NCBI RefSeq assembly: GCF_024171645.1
Contig: NZ_JALKAC010000012.1
Coordinates: 62,001 to 126,000 of the forward strand
DNA: 64,000 nucleotides
Reading direction: 5' to 3'
Source of the DNA: Flavobacterium sp. HSC-32F16
Lineage (GTDB): Bacteria; Bacteroidota; Bacteroidia; Flavobacteriales; Flavobacteriaceae
The position numbers and the translations under genes were made by a program. The notes beneath the pieces were generated by a model. That model saw only the letters and a list, made by a program, of their open reading frames with translations. It did not search any database and was not told the origin of the DNA. Positions 15,227-26,300 of the stretch are shown piece by piece; positions within the stretch are counted from its first letter, which is position 1; the number at the start of each line of letters is the position of its first letter.

Positions 15227-17509
15227 TTATTTTTTTTCTTCTGAAATTATTAAAGTGGAAGGAATGTCAGACAGCCATGAAGTTTTGGTGTCTACCAGAC
15301 GTTTCCAGCCTTCAATAGTAATCAGCATCAGGTTTTGTTCATTTAGGAAATCCTTTTCTACAGGTCTTTCATTTTTTAATGAGAGTTGATTTGGAGCCGC
15401 CATTTCCATCAATCTGATTTTTTCTTTAGTGTCTAAATCGGAGATGATTTTTCCTTCGGTATCCAAAACAACAATTTTGCTGGATGAATTATGAATGAAT
15501 TTTTGGACATAAGGCTGAATCAATTCCCAGTCTTTTGATTCAAATAAAGGAATAAATATCGTCGAAAGATCTTTTAAATCTTTGTCAATCAGGATTCCTA
15601 CCGGAATTTGAGATTTTGCAATAATCTGCTTTGTTCCGTCATCAAAAAGAGCCGATTCTAATATGTTTTCTTTTCCGGTAACGGTATTAATAAGTTTCTC
15701 CGGATTAATGATACGAGTAGTAAAACCAAGCACTTTTCCTAATAAACTTCCTTCATAAATAGAGCGTCCAATTCCAACTAACAGTAAGTCGTGTCTGCTT
15801 TTATTGGCAACAGTTACAATTTCGTTATCAATATCTGAAGAAGCCTTAAACATAGTTGTAATGTTTCTGTTTAGTTCTATAGATTCCCCTATAACTTCCT
15901 TGAAACTTTCTGTTTCATATGTTTCGGTATTGTAATGATGTATTTCTTCTGTCGGGAGGAAATGCATGGCTGTAATTTCGGAGCTTTCGGTTCTTTTACT
16001 GGTCAAACCATCGGCAACTTTAAGCAAAGCTTTTCCAGAATCAGGTTTATCAAATGATAATAAAATGCGGTATTTGTTTTTTAATACAATATCATTTTCT
16101 GACTCTTCTTTTTGCCCTTTAAATAACCAATTGATTAAATCTAAAGCTGGTCCGGTCATAAAGGTTGTAGCAAGCGCCATAATTACCATCATTGAAAATA
16201 GTTCCGGAGTTAAAACTCCTAAATCGTAACCAATGTTTAAGGCAACTAATTCAGTTAAGCCGCGCGTGTTCATCAGCGCTCCAATAGATAAACTGTCTTT
16301 CCAGTTCTGTCCGACAAATTTGGCAGCCAAAGTACTGCTGACGAATTTTCCAATTACAGCAACAAGAAAAATTACTCCGGCTATTTTCCATAAATAAGGT
16401 TCATTTAATAACCCAATTTGTGTTCTTAAACCTGTAAATACAAAGAAAAGCGGTAACAAAAGAACCAATGCAACGTCTTCTACTTTTTCAATAAACAGGT
16501 TTCTGAAACGTACATTTTCCGGCATTATGGCACCTGCGATGAAAGCGCCAAATAAAGCGTGGATACCAATAACTTCTGTTAAATAAGAAGAGATAACAAG
16601 GGTTAAGAAAAAGATTGCTACGATTGGTTTGCTTAACTTTTCGTTTGAGCTGTATAAATCTCCAATTCTTTTTAAGAACGGACGAACCACTTTTACCATT
16701 AGTATCACATAACCAATAGCCAGAAGGACTGTGTATATTGCGCTTCCAAAAGATCCGGCTTTTACAATGGCAATTACAACTGCCAATATACACCATGCTG
16801 TAATATCATCTGCTGCGGCGCAGGTAATTACAATAGTTCCTAATCTTGTTTTATGAATACCGCGTTCCTGCACAATTCTTGCCAAAACAGGAAATGCGGT
16901 AATACTCATGGCAATTCCGGCAAATAACCCAAATGAAGTAAACTGAACATTGGCAGGAGCAAATTCGTCATAAATAAAATAGGCAAGTCCCATACCTAAA
17001 ACAAAAGGAATAATGATACTTGCATGACTTATAACTACGGCATCGTGGGCTTTGTTTCGAAGAATTTTCATGTCGATCTCCATACCTACAATGTACATAA
17101 AGAGGATTAAACCAATCTGGCTTAAAAACTGAAGGTTTCCAAGTGATTCAGCTGGGAATAACATGGCAGAAAATTCCGGAAAATACATTCCTATAAGTGA
17201 AGGACCCATAACAATTCCGGCAATCATTTCGCCAATAACGGCAGGCTGTTTCATTTTTATACAGATCCAGCCAAAAATTCTGGCAACGAAAATGATGGTT
17301 ACGATTTGTGCTAATAAAAGGGCTAAAGGGTGATGCAGGTTTTTAATCAGCGAGTCAAGAAATTCGGCTAATTGGTTTTTATCTGAGGTTTGAATAGTAA
17401 GGTTTCTACCGGTTTCGAGTTTTACCCCCATTTGGATTATCCAATACATTAGAAGCGAAAATCCTCCAATAATGCCAACATAAAAAATACTGTTTCTAAA
17501 TTTTTTCAT
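15227..17509 (-). CDS. CPA2 family cation:proton antiporter with C-terminal USP-like domain
   Basis: A 760-residue protein. Residues about 1-450 hold some 12-13 TM helices with the CPA2 hallmarks: MKQPAVIGEMIAGIVMGPSL, then CAAADDITAWCIL with the Asp pair that binds the transported ion, then ALMNTRGLTELVALNIG. After a linker, residues about 470-760 form a soluble cytoplasmic part resembling tandem universal-stress-protein folds (RHDLLLVGIGRSIYEGSLLG). It probably exchanges K+ or Na+ for H+ and serves pH or osmotic balance, with the soluble tail as regulatory domain. Stand-alone gene; a long inverted repeat lies in its upstream region. Confidence 0.9.
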   Translation of the reverse strand: MKKFRNSIFYVGIIGGFSLLMYWIIQMGVKLETGRNLTIQTSDKNQLAEFLDSLIKNLHHPLALLLAQIVTIIFVARIFGWICIKMKQPAVIGEMIAGIVMGPSLIGMYFPEFSAMLFPAESLGNLQFLSQIGLILFMYIVGMEIDMKILRNKAHDAVVISHASIIIPFVLGMGLAYFIYDEFAPANVQFTSFGLFAGIAMSITAFPVLARIVQERGIHKTRLGTIVITCAAADDITAWCILAVVIAIVKAGSFGSAIYTVLLAIGYVILMVKVVRPFLKRIGDLYSSNEKLSKPIVAIFFLTLVISSYLTEVIGIHALFGAFIAGAIMPENVRFRNLFIEKVEDVALVLLLPLFFVFTGLRTQIGLLNEPYLWKIAGVIFLVAVIGKFVSSTLAAKFVGQNWKDSLSIGALMNTRGLTELVALNIGYDLGVLTPELFSMMVIMALATTFMTGPALDLINWLFKGQKEESENDIVLKNKYRILLSFDKPDSGKALLKVADGLTSKRTESSEITAMHFLPTEEIHHYNTETYETESFKEVIGESIELNRNITTMFKASSDIDNEIVTVANKSRHDLLLVGIGRSIYEGSLLGKVLGFTTRIINPEKLINTVTGKENILESALFDDGTKQIIAKSQIPVGILIDKDLKDLSTIFIPLFESKDWELIQPYVQKFIHNSSSKIVVLDTEGKIISDLDTKEKIRLMEMAAPNQLSLKNERPVEKDFLNEQNLMLITIEGWKRLVDTKTSWLSDIPSTLIISEEKK

Positions 17510-17532
17510 TTTGCTTTAATTTAAAATTCCCG

Positions 17533-17573
17533 AAAATCTATTCTGCTTTTTATGGGAGAAAAGAATAGATTTT
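17533..17573. promoter_or_regulatory. 12-bp inverted repeat upstream of the antiporter
   Basis: AAAATCTATTCT (17533-17544) and AGAATAGATTTT (17562-17573) are perfect inverted repeats with a 17-nt loop, 24 bp before the start codon. It could be an operator or a hairpin in the leader RNA. The remaining upstream sequence to 17730 shows nothing else recognisable. Confidence 0.45.
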
Positions 17574-17730
17574 TGAGAGATTACTCTATAAAATCAGCGC
17601 AATTTTAAAACAAAATGAGTTTATCCGAAACAGGCAGTGCCCAATTTTGTAATAACTCAGAAAAACTTTGTAATGAAACAGAATTATGAAGGCAATTGGA
17701 GGATTTTTTGACTCTGAAAAAGCAAAAAGT

Positions 17731-18120
17731 TTATCTAACTACAGTCGCTTCAAGTTCAACTTTTAAGGTTTCGAAGAGGCTTTTTACTTCCATTAAAGTG
17801 GTAGCTTGTTTGATATTGTGTTTGGCAGCCCAATCCTGAATGATAGAAAAATGAGGCCAAAGTTCATGGGTTGCTGTTGTGTAGATATTCAATCTCACAA
17901 TACCGCTGCATTCATAACCCGCCTCTGTGATTACTTGTTCGAGGTTTTTTATGGCAAGCTTTATTTGAGATTCCATGTTTTCATTACTCGAAATTCCGTC
18001 GGGGCTTATAGCGGTTTGGCCTGAAACGTATAAGGTTCCCTGCGGATTTTTTACTTCTACGGCTTGTACATAACTGCGTTCATTTTGCCATTCCCACGGG
18101 TTTATGATTCTTTTTTCCAT
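17731..18120 (-). CDS. RidA/YjgF/UK114 family protein
   Basis: A 129-residue protein with the RidA fold pattern: an N-terminal strand ending in VKNPQGTLYVSGQTAISPDG, then QIKLAIKNLEQVITEAGYEC, and a C-terminal strand LFETLKVELEATVV. Family members deaminate reactive enamine/imine intermediates from PLP enzymes, or act on other small substrates. The active-site Arg of true RidA (the 'R' in P..R..) is not obvious here, where the end reads VKSLFETLKVELEA, so a non-RidA subfamily is likely. It is downstream of the Crp/Fnr gene on the same strand (95 bp gap). Confidence 0.82.
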   Translation of the reverse strand: MEKRIINPWEWQNERSYVQAVEVKNPQGTLYVSGQTAISPDGISSNENMESQIKLAIKNLEQVITEAGYECSGIVRLNIYTTATHELWPHFSIIQDWAAKHNIKQATTLMEVKSLFETLKVELEATVVR

Positions 18121-18215
18121 TTCTTTTTTATTTAAAATTTATACCACAAAATTGTAAATAAGAAACGGAATTGGGTCTTGACATTAGTCACGAATAAAAA
18201 GTGAGGTTTGTCACA

Positions 18216-18779
18216 TTATGACGATAATCGGCTTAAGGTTTCTCGCGAAACGCCTAAATAAGAAGCGATAAGACTTTTGGGTATTCGCTGCGTTAATGAC
18301 GGGTATTGTTTAAGAAACTGTTCGTAACGTTCTTTTGAGCTTGAAGTCATCCAGGAAATAATACGACGTTGTGAACTTAGGAATCCAAAATTGGCTTTTT
18401 CCAGGAAGAAACGTTCCATTTTTTGAAGGCCGCTACAAAGGTTTTTATAGCCTTCAAATGTAAAACAAAGTACTTCGGTATCTTCCAGACATTCTAAAGA
18501 CATTGTAGCTTCTGTTTGAGTAAAGAAGGCGTAATAATCGCTTTCCCACCAGTCTTCCATAGCAAAAGATACGATATGTTCTTTGCCAGAATCATCGGTG
18601 TAAACCAACTTTAAAAGTCCTGAAACTACAAAATAAGAGCAAGGAGCAGGATCGCCTTTTTGAATTATAAACTGATGTTTTTTGAATTTTTTAGTAGAAA
18701 AATGCCCGTTTATAAATGAGAATTCATCATTTGTTAACGGAATGATTTTTTCGATATGTTCCCGGAGTTTTGTCTGCAT
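18216..18779 (-). CDS. Crp/Fnr family transcriptional regulator
   Basis: A 187-residue protein: cyclic-nucleotide-binding-like beta barrel (about 15-125: FIIQKGDPAPCSYFVVSGLL, FAMEDWWESDYYAFFTQ) followed by helices and a C-terminal HTH (IPKSLIASYLGVSRETLSRL). ATG 18779 is preferred to the in-frame TTG at 18791. The Bacteroidota members of this group generally lack the cAMP-binding residues and the Fe-S cysteines and sense unknown signals. The C-terminus ends right after the recognition helix (RLSS), shorter than many relatives. It is divergent from the AraC-type gene (152 bp) and precedes ridA. Confidence 0.87.
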   Translation of the reverse strand: MQTKLREHIEKIIPLTNDEFSFINGHFSTKKFKKHQFIIQKGDPAPCSYFVVSGLLKLVYTDDSGKEHIVSFAMEDWWESDYYAFFTQTEATMSLECLEDTEVLCFTFEGYKNLCSGLQKMERFFLEKANFGFLSSQRRIISWMTSSSKERYEQFLKQYPSLTQRIPKSLIASYLGVSRETLSRLSS

Positions 18780-18854
18780 AGTAGTTTTCAAAGTTATTTA
18801 AAATTTCTTAACTTCTAATCGCATCTTTTTTAAAGATTATATGCTGGTTATTTT

Positions 18855-18862
18855 TATTTTTG
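18855..18862 (+). promoter_or_regulatory. -7 box of the AraC-type gene
   Basis: TATTTTTG matches TAnnTTTG 70 bp before the ATG. The short palindrome GACC-ATAA-GGTC follows at 18881-18892 in the leader and may be an operator. Confidence 0.4.
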
Positions 18863-18931
18863 CATACTAAAATACCTCATGACCATAAGGTCTGCCAAAA
18901 TAAAATATCCGCCTAGAACTGCTTTAATCTT

Positions 18932-19987
18932 ATGACTTTAGATAATTGGCCTAAACATATTCAAAAATATCTTTTTTTGCTAAAAGATGGTTTTTTTCAA
19001 TTTCCTTATTTATTTAACTCTCCGCAGATAATGCTGGACAGTATGTTAAAGCTTCCTATTACGAGGCATTTTCCAGAAAAAAGACTTATTACTTTTAATA
19101 CTTCTTTGTGCAAAGCAAAAATGTATTACAGAGAAATGGACGAAGGATTCTGGCTTTTAACTTTTTATTTAAACATGAAAGAAAACATCATGGCTTTGTC
19201 TGGCTATGATGAAAAACAATCCAGTGAATATTATCTTTTGACTTTTTCGATTTTCGAATATAAATTTCCTTTAAAGGATGGAAGTGCATTAAGTCTTTTA
19301 AGTACCTGCTGGACAATTAGTAAACCGAATACGGAGATTTCAAGTTATTTTTATAAGCAGGCAGATGGAAAATTCTTTAGTATAGCTATTCGAAAAGACT
19401 GGGCAAAAAAGAATTTGACTTCTAAAAAGTTCAAAGAAAGGAAAACTATTTTAAAATTTCTGAATGGCAAAAGAGGTTCATATACCTGGCTCGATATTTC
19501 GCAGAAGGCACATGAAGTGGGGGACGATTTATCTGATTTATTAGAAAAAGAAACTAACTCTGAAGCTGATAATATTGCGATTAAAAAGAAATCAATGAAA
19601 TTAATGACAGAGTTTTTTAATAATTGTTTTATTGACAGCCGAATTGAAGATAATATTTCTTTGAGTAATCTGGACTATCTGAACGTTTCGAGAGCAGAAA
19701 AAATTATCCTTCAAAATCTGCATCTTCCTTTTATCGGAATAGAGTATATAGCCAAAGAAGTAAATACATCGCCGACAAAATTAAAAACAAATTTTAAAGC
19801 TGTTTTTGGTTTTTCGATGCTGCAATATCATAAAGAAAAAAACATGATGCTGGCACGGCAATTAGTTAAGAAATCAGATTTTGATATTCAGGAAATTGCA
19901 GTAATTGCAGGTTACGATTCCCCCGGCAGATTTGCATCGAGTTTCAAAAAAAGATTTGGACAGCTTCCTTCAGAGGCTCGTTTTTAG
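18932..19987 (+). CDS. AraC family transcriptional regulator
   Basis: A 351-residue protein. The N-terminal about 240 residues are a ligand or partner domain of unknown type. The C-terminal about 100 residues are an AraC double HTH: first helix pair IEYIAKEVNTSPTKLKTNFK, linker FGFSMLQYHKEKNMMLARQL, second HTH DIQEIAVIAGYDSPGRFASS, then FKKRFGQLPSEARF. The PSEARF end is the usual C-terminus of the family (often P..YR). Divergent from Crp/Fnr and followed by the long leader of the giant adhesin gene, which it might regulate, though nothing shows this directly. Confidence 0.88.
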   Translation: MTLDNWPKHIQKYLFLLKDGFFQFPYLFNSPQIMLDSMLKLPITRHFPEKRLITFNTSLCKAKMYYREMDEGFWLLTFYLNMKENIMALSGYDEKQSSEYYLLTFSIFEYKFPLKDGSALSLLSTCWTISKPNTEISSYFYKQADGKFFSIAIRKDWAKKNLTSKKFKERKTILKFLNGKRGSYTWLDISQKAHEVGDDLSDLLEKETNSEADNIAIKKKSMKLMTEFFNNCFIDSRIEDNISLSNLDYLNVSRAEKIILQNLHLPFIGIEYIAKEVNTSPTKLKTNFKAVFGFSMLQYHKEKNMMLARQLVKKSDFDIQEIAVIAGYDSPGRFASSFKKRFGQLPSEARF

Positions 19988-20397
19988 GGAATTAAAAAAC
20001 CGAAATGGCAAAAAAAAATATTTTTGCTTACTTGAATACTCTGAGCTTTTCTAATTTGTAAAAATCATAATTATTTAAATAATAGTGTTTTAGAAACACT
20101 TATTGCGGTTTTTACGTAGAGTTTTTCTCGCAGGTTATACTGGTTCTTATTGAGACTAAAATATGTCCGAATTGACTATTCACAGCTTTATTTTTGCTCT
20201 ACATTTGGCCGCGAAAGAAATGGTTGACACTTTTTAGAAATTATATATTTCAGCTGTCAGCCCTTTATCCTTGCTGTTTTTACAGCTTTTTATTAAGATT
20301 TTATTACAAACAATAATGCGCCGGATTTCAAAAAATGGGATCTGAGGGTACAGGGATTTTTTATGCTTATTTGTGAATTTTTAATTATTGATTATAT
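19988..20397 (+). promoter_or_regulatory. 410-bp leader region before the giant adhesin gene
   Basis: No gene is seen here. It holds a hairpin AGTGTTT-TAG-AAACACT (20084-20100), a candidate -7 box TACATTTG at 20200-20207 with a TTG 25 bases further upstream (spacing slightly long), and a small hairpin GCTGT-TTTT-ACAGC (20273-20286) followed by T's. If the -7 box is right, the mRNA leader is about 185 nt, long enough for post-transcriptional control. Confidence 0.4.
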
Positions 20398-23300
20398 ATG
20401 GTGAACTTTACTTATTTTAAAAACTTAACGTGTAATAAAGATCGGACTTTGAAGCTATTCTTGGTCAGTTTTTTATTTTTGTGCAGCCTTAACGGGTTTT
20501 CACAAACCAATATTTCTGGAATAGTAAACAGCTATTTTTCTGTTACAGGAATTAATCAGCCTTCATGTGATCCTTGCGATAAAACGTGTATTAATACCAT
20601 TACGGTAAGTAATGGTGCAGGTCTTGCCGCAGGAGATAAAGCTTTGATTATTCAAATGAAAGGAGCCGTTGTTGATAATAACAACACTATCAATGGAGGT
20701 AAAGTAACGGCAATTAACAATACAGGTAACTACGAATTTTTTGAGATCAAAAGTATTGTTGGAAATGTACTGACTCCAATGTATCCTTTAATAAAAAGCT
20801 ATACGCTGACCGATATGGTTCAGGTCGTAAAAGTGCCAAAATATACTGGAACCGTAAATATCAATAATATTTTAACAGCTAAAGATTGGACAACTACAGA
20901 CAAAACAGGTGGTGTTTTAGCCATTGAGGCTGATCGTTTGGTATTTAATGCCAACATTAATGTTGCTGGAAAAGGATATCAAGGTATTCAAATGACTATA
21001 AACGGACCTGATAATAATTGTAATTTTGTTCCCAATACACAATATGTTTTAAGCAGTACAGCTACATCTTCATTTACTAAGGGAGATGGTATTGTAATAG
21101 ATGACCCGGCTCATAATAGAGGACGTGCACCACGAGCAAATGGTGGAGGATCTGGAATCGCAGGAGATTCAGGCGGAGGCGGTGGATCTAATTATGGTGC
21201 CGGAGGTGAAGGAGGTAAACGCTGGTGTAATGTTGATGGAGACAATGCCGGAGGTTTAGGAGGAGTTTCTTTATCTACATACTTTGCGCAAGATAGAGTT
21301 TTTCTTGGCGGAGCCGGAGGTTCTGGATATGTTACGACAAATAATCCTTCGTCAGCAGCTGATGGAGGTGGTATCGTAATTATTTTTGCTAATGAAATAG
21401 TTGGAAATGGTCATTCTATTATTGCTGATGGTTTTTCACCAGAAGCTGTAAACCCTTCTGGAGATCCAGACGGTGGCGGCGGTGGTGGTGCCGGCGGTAC
21501 AGTAGTTTTAAAAACACCTCTTTTTACTGGTAATTTATCAGTTTCTGCAAGAGGTGGAGACGGACAAGATTTAAATACAAATACACAACACGGACCCGGT
21601 GGCGGCGGTGGCGGCGGTGCTTTACTGTATTCATTAGCTGCTTTACCATCAAATGTTACTTTAAACGCTGGTGGAGGTATTGGAGGAGAGCATTTAAATG
21701 CTGCACGTAACGGATCGCAGGATGGATCAACTGGAGGAAGTGTTTCATTATATATTCCAATTGAAAATCCAAACTACATGGGAATTGATGATAATGATGG
21801 ACTTGATATTCAATGTGATTTAGATGATGATAATGATGGAATTTTAGATACAGTTGAAATTCCGACAGGATTAGCAGATCCTTTTGGATATCAGACAGGG
21901 TCTAAAAAACCAAATTTTATAAATAAAAATGCACCTGGATTTATAGATAGTAATCAAGACGGTATTGATGATCGATATGATAACGATTTAGACGGAATGA
22001 TCAATCAGTTGGATCTGGATTCAGATAACGATGGCTGTCCTGACTCAATTGAAGCTTATGGAAATACTAATGCTGATCCTGATGGAAATGGTTTTTATAG
22101 TACTGGAAATCCTCCTGCAACACTTGCAAATGGTACAGTAGCAGCAGCATCGTATGCTGCTCCGGTAAACACTACAGGAACATCTAAACCCAATTATTTA
22201 GTTTCAAACATTGTAGCGATTACAACCAATCCAGCGAATGCAAATACCAATCTGGGAGGAAACGTAACCTTTACTACAGTCGTAAGCGGTACACATCTTG
22301 TATATACATGGAAACAAAGTACTAATGCTGGTGCAACGTGGACAACGGTTACAAATGGCGGTACTAATCCGGCATTTTCTAACGCATCAACAAATGCTTT
22401 GACTTTAACAAATATTCCAAGATCATTTAATGGATATTTGTATAGATTAGATGTAACCAGTACTTCAAATGTCTGTGCTCAGCCTAACTCAAATACAGCA
22501 GCTTTATCTGTTGCTAACAGAAACCCTGTTGCTTCAAACAACAATTATACAGTTAAAGAAGATGAAACAGTAACTTTAAATCCATTAAACGGAGATACTG
22601 ATGCTGATGGAGATACATTAGTTATAGAATCTATTAATGGAACAACTTTAACAGGATTGGCACAGTCAATTTCTGTTACTAACGGAACTGTGAATATTTC
22701 TGCTGCTGGTGTGATTACTTTTACACCCTCTCTTAATTTTAATTCTGTAACTGCATTAAGTATTCCTTATGTAATTAATGATGGGTTTGGAGGAACAGCA
22801 ACGGCAAATCAATTAATTACAGTTACAGCTGTAAACGATAATCCGGTTGCCAATAATGATCCATACACAGTTGCAGAGGATAATACAGTTACCTTAACGC
22901 CTCTTGCCAACGATACAGATGTTGAAGGTGATGCATTGACTATTACTTCTATCAATGGAACGACATTAACAGGAGGAGTTCAGACAATCACAGTTCCAAA
23001 CGGAACGGTTAATATCTCAGCTTTGGGAGTAATTACTTTTACGCCTTCAGCGAATTTTACTTCTACAACGCCAATCAGTTTCCCTTATGTGATCAGCGAC
23101 GGACACACTGGAACAGCAACAGCGAATATCCAAATCACAGTTACGGCTGTAAATGATGCGCCTGTTGCCAATAATGATCCATATACAGTTGCAGAAGATA
23201 ACACAGTTACTTTAACGCCTCTTGCCAATGATACAGATATTGACGGAGATACATTAACAATTTCTTCTATCAATGGAACAACCTTAACAGGCGGCGTTCA

Positions 23301-26300
23301 GTCTATCACAGTTCCAAATGGAACGGTTAATATTTCAGCTTTAGGAGTAATTACTTTTACGCCTTCAGCGGATTTTAACTCAACAACAGCGATCAGTTTT
23401 CCTTATATAATTACTGACGGTGTTTTAACATCAACAGCCAATATCGAAATTACGGTTACAGCCGTAAACGATGCGCCAATTGCAATAAAAGACGATTACT
23501 CGGTAAACGAAGGCGCAACACTTACTGTTCTAACTGTTAACGGAGTTTTATCAAACGACACTGATGTTGAAGGTAATTCTTTAACCGCTATTTTAGTTAC
23601 AGGACCAGCTCATGGAACTTTAACATTAAACTCAGACGGATCTTTCACTTACACTCATGACGGAAGCGAAACTATAAAAGACAGTTTTACTTATAAAGCC
23701 AATGACGGAAACTTAGACAGTAATGTTGTAACAGTTGAAATCACGGTTAATCCAGTAAACGATGCTCCGGTTGCTAATAATGATCCTTACACAGTTGCGG
23801 AAGATAATTCAGTTACATTAACTCCATTAAGCAACGATACAGATGTTGACGGTGATGCCTTGACAATTTCTTCAATCAACGGCACAGCATTAACAGGCGG
23901 CGTTCAGGTAATCACAGTTCCAAACGGAACGGTTAATATCTCAGCTTTGGGAGTAATTACTTTTACACCTTCAGCAGATTTTAATTCAACAACAGCGATC
24001 AGTTTCCCTTATGTTATTACAGATGGAAATTTAACATCAACAGCGAATATCCAAATCACAGTTACGGCTGTAAATGATGCGCCGGTTGCCAATAATGATC
24101 CTTACACAGTTGCGGAAGATAATTCAGTTACATTAACTCCATTAAGCAACGATACAGATGTTGAAGGTGATACATTAACAATTTCTTCTATCAATGGAAC
24201 AACTTTAACAGGAGGAGTTCAGTCTATCACAGTTCCAAATGGAACGGTTAATATTTCAGCTTTAGGAGTAATTACTTTTACTCCTTCAGCGGATTTTAAC
24301 TCAACAACAGCGATCAGTTTTCCTTATATAATTACTGACGGTGTTTTAACATCAACAGCCAATATCGAAATTACGGTTACAGCCGTAAACGATGCGCCAG
24401 TTGCAATAAAAGACGATTACTCGGTAAACGAAGGCGCAACACTTACTGTTCTGACTGTTAACGGAGTTTTATCAAACGACACTGATGTTGAAGGTAATTC
24501 TTTAACCGCTATTTTAGTTACAGGACCAGCTCATGGAACTTTAACATTAAACTCAGACGGATCTTTCACTTACACTCATGACGGAAGCGAAACTATAAAA
24601 GACAGTTTTACTTATAAAGCCAATGACGGAAACTTAGACAGTAATGTTGTAACAGTTGAAATCACGGTTAATCCAGTAAACGATGCTCCGGTTGCCAATA
24701 ATGATCCATACACAGTTGCGGAAGATAATTCAGTTACGTTAACTCCATTAAGCAACGATACAGATGTTGACGGCGATACCTTAGCTATCTCGTCAATCAA
24801 TGGAACAACCTTAACAGGCGGCGTTCAGTCTATTACAGTTCCAAACGGAACGGTTAATATCTCAGCTTTGGGAGTAATTACTTTTACACCTTCAGCAGAT
24901 TTTAACTCAACAACAGCGATCAGTTTTCCTTATGTTATTACAGATGGCGCTTTAACATCAACAGCGAATATCGAAATCACGGTTACAGCCGTAAACGATG
25001 CGCCGGTTGCCAATAATGATCCATATACAGTTGCAGAAGACAATACAGTTACTTTAACTCCATTAAGTAATGACACAGATGTTGAAGGTGATACCTTAAC
25101 TATCTCGTCAATCAACGGAACAACTTTAACAGGCGGCGTTCAGTCTATTACAGTTCCAAACGGAACGGTTAATATCTCAGCTTTGGGAGTAATTACTTTT
25201 ACACCTTCAGCGGATTTTAATTCAACAACAGCGATCAGTTTCCCTTATGTTATTACAGATGGAAACTTAACAGCAACAGCAAATATCGAAATCACGGTTA
25301 CGGCTGTAAATGATGCGCCGGTTGCCAATAATGATCCATATACAGTTGCGGAAGATAATTCAGTTACGTTAACACCGCTTACAAACGATACAGATGTTGA
25401 AGGTGATACATTAACTATCTCGTCAATTAACGGAACAACCTTAACAGGCGGCGTTCAGTCTATTACAGTTCCAAACGGAACGGTTAATATCTCAGCTTTG
25501 GGAGTAATTACTTTTACACCTTCATCGGATTTTAATTCAACAACAGCTATCAGTTTCCCTTATGTTATTACAGATGGAAACTTAACATCAACAGCAAATA
25601 TCGAAATCACTGTTACAGCTGTAAATGATGCACCTGTTGCCAATAATGATCCATACACAGTTGCAGAAGACAATACAGTTACTTTAACTCCATTAAGTAA
25701 TGACACAGATATTGAAGGTGATACCTTAACTATCTCGTCAATCAACGGAACAACTTTAACAGGCGGAGTTCAGGTAATCACAGTTCCAAACGGAACGGTT
25801 AATATCTCAGCTTTAGGAGTAATTACTTTTACGCCTTCAACGGATTTTAACTCAACAACAGCGATCAGTTTCCCTTATGTTATTACAGATGGAAGCTTAA
25901 CAGCAACAGCGAATATCCAAATCACGGTTACAGCCGTAAATGATGCGCCGGTTGCCAATAATGATCCATATACAGTTGCGGAAGATAACTCAGTTACGTT
26001 AACACCGCTTACAAATGATACAGATATTGACGGAGATACATTAACAATTTCGTCAATTAACGGAACAACCTTAACAGGCGGCGTTCAGTCTATCACAGTT
26101 CCAAACGGAACAGTTAATATCTCAGCTTTAGGAGTAATTACTTTTACGCCTTCAACGGATTTTAACTCAACAACAGCGATCAGTTTTCCTTATGTTATTA
26201 CAGATGGAAGCTTAACATCAACAGCGAATATCGAAATCACGGTTACGGCTGTAAACGATGCTCCGGTTGCCAATAATGATCCATATACAGTTGCGGAAGA

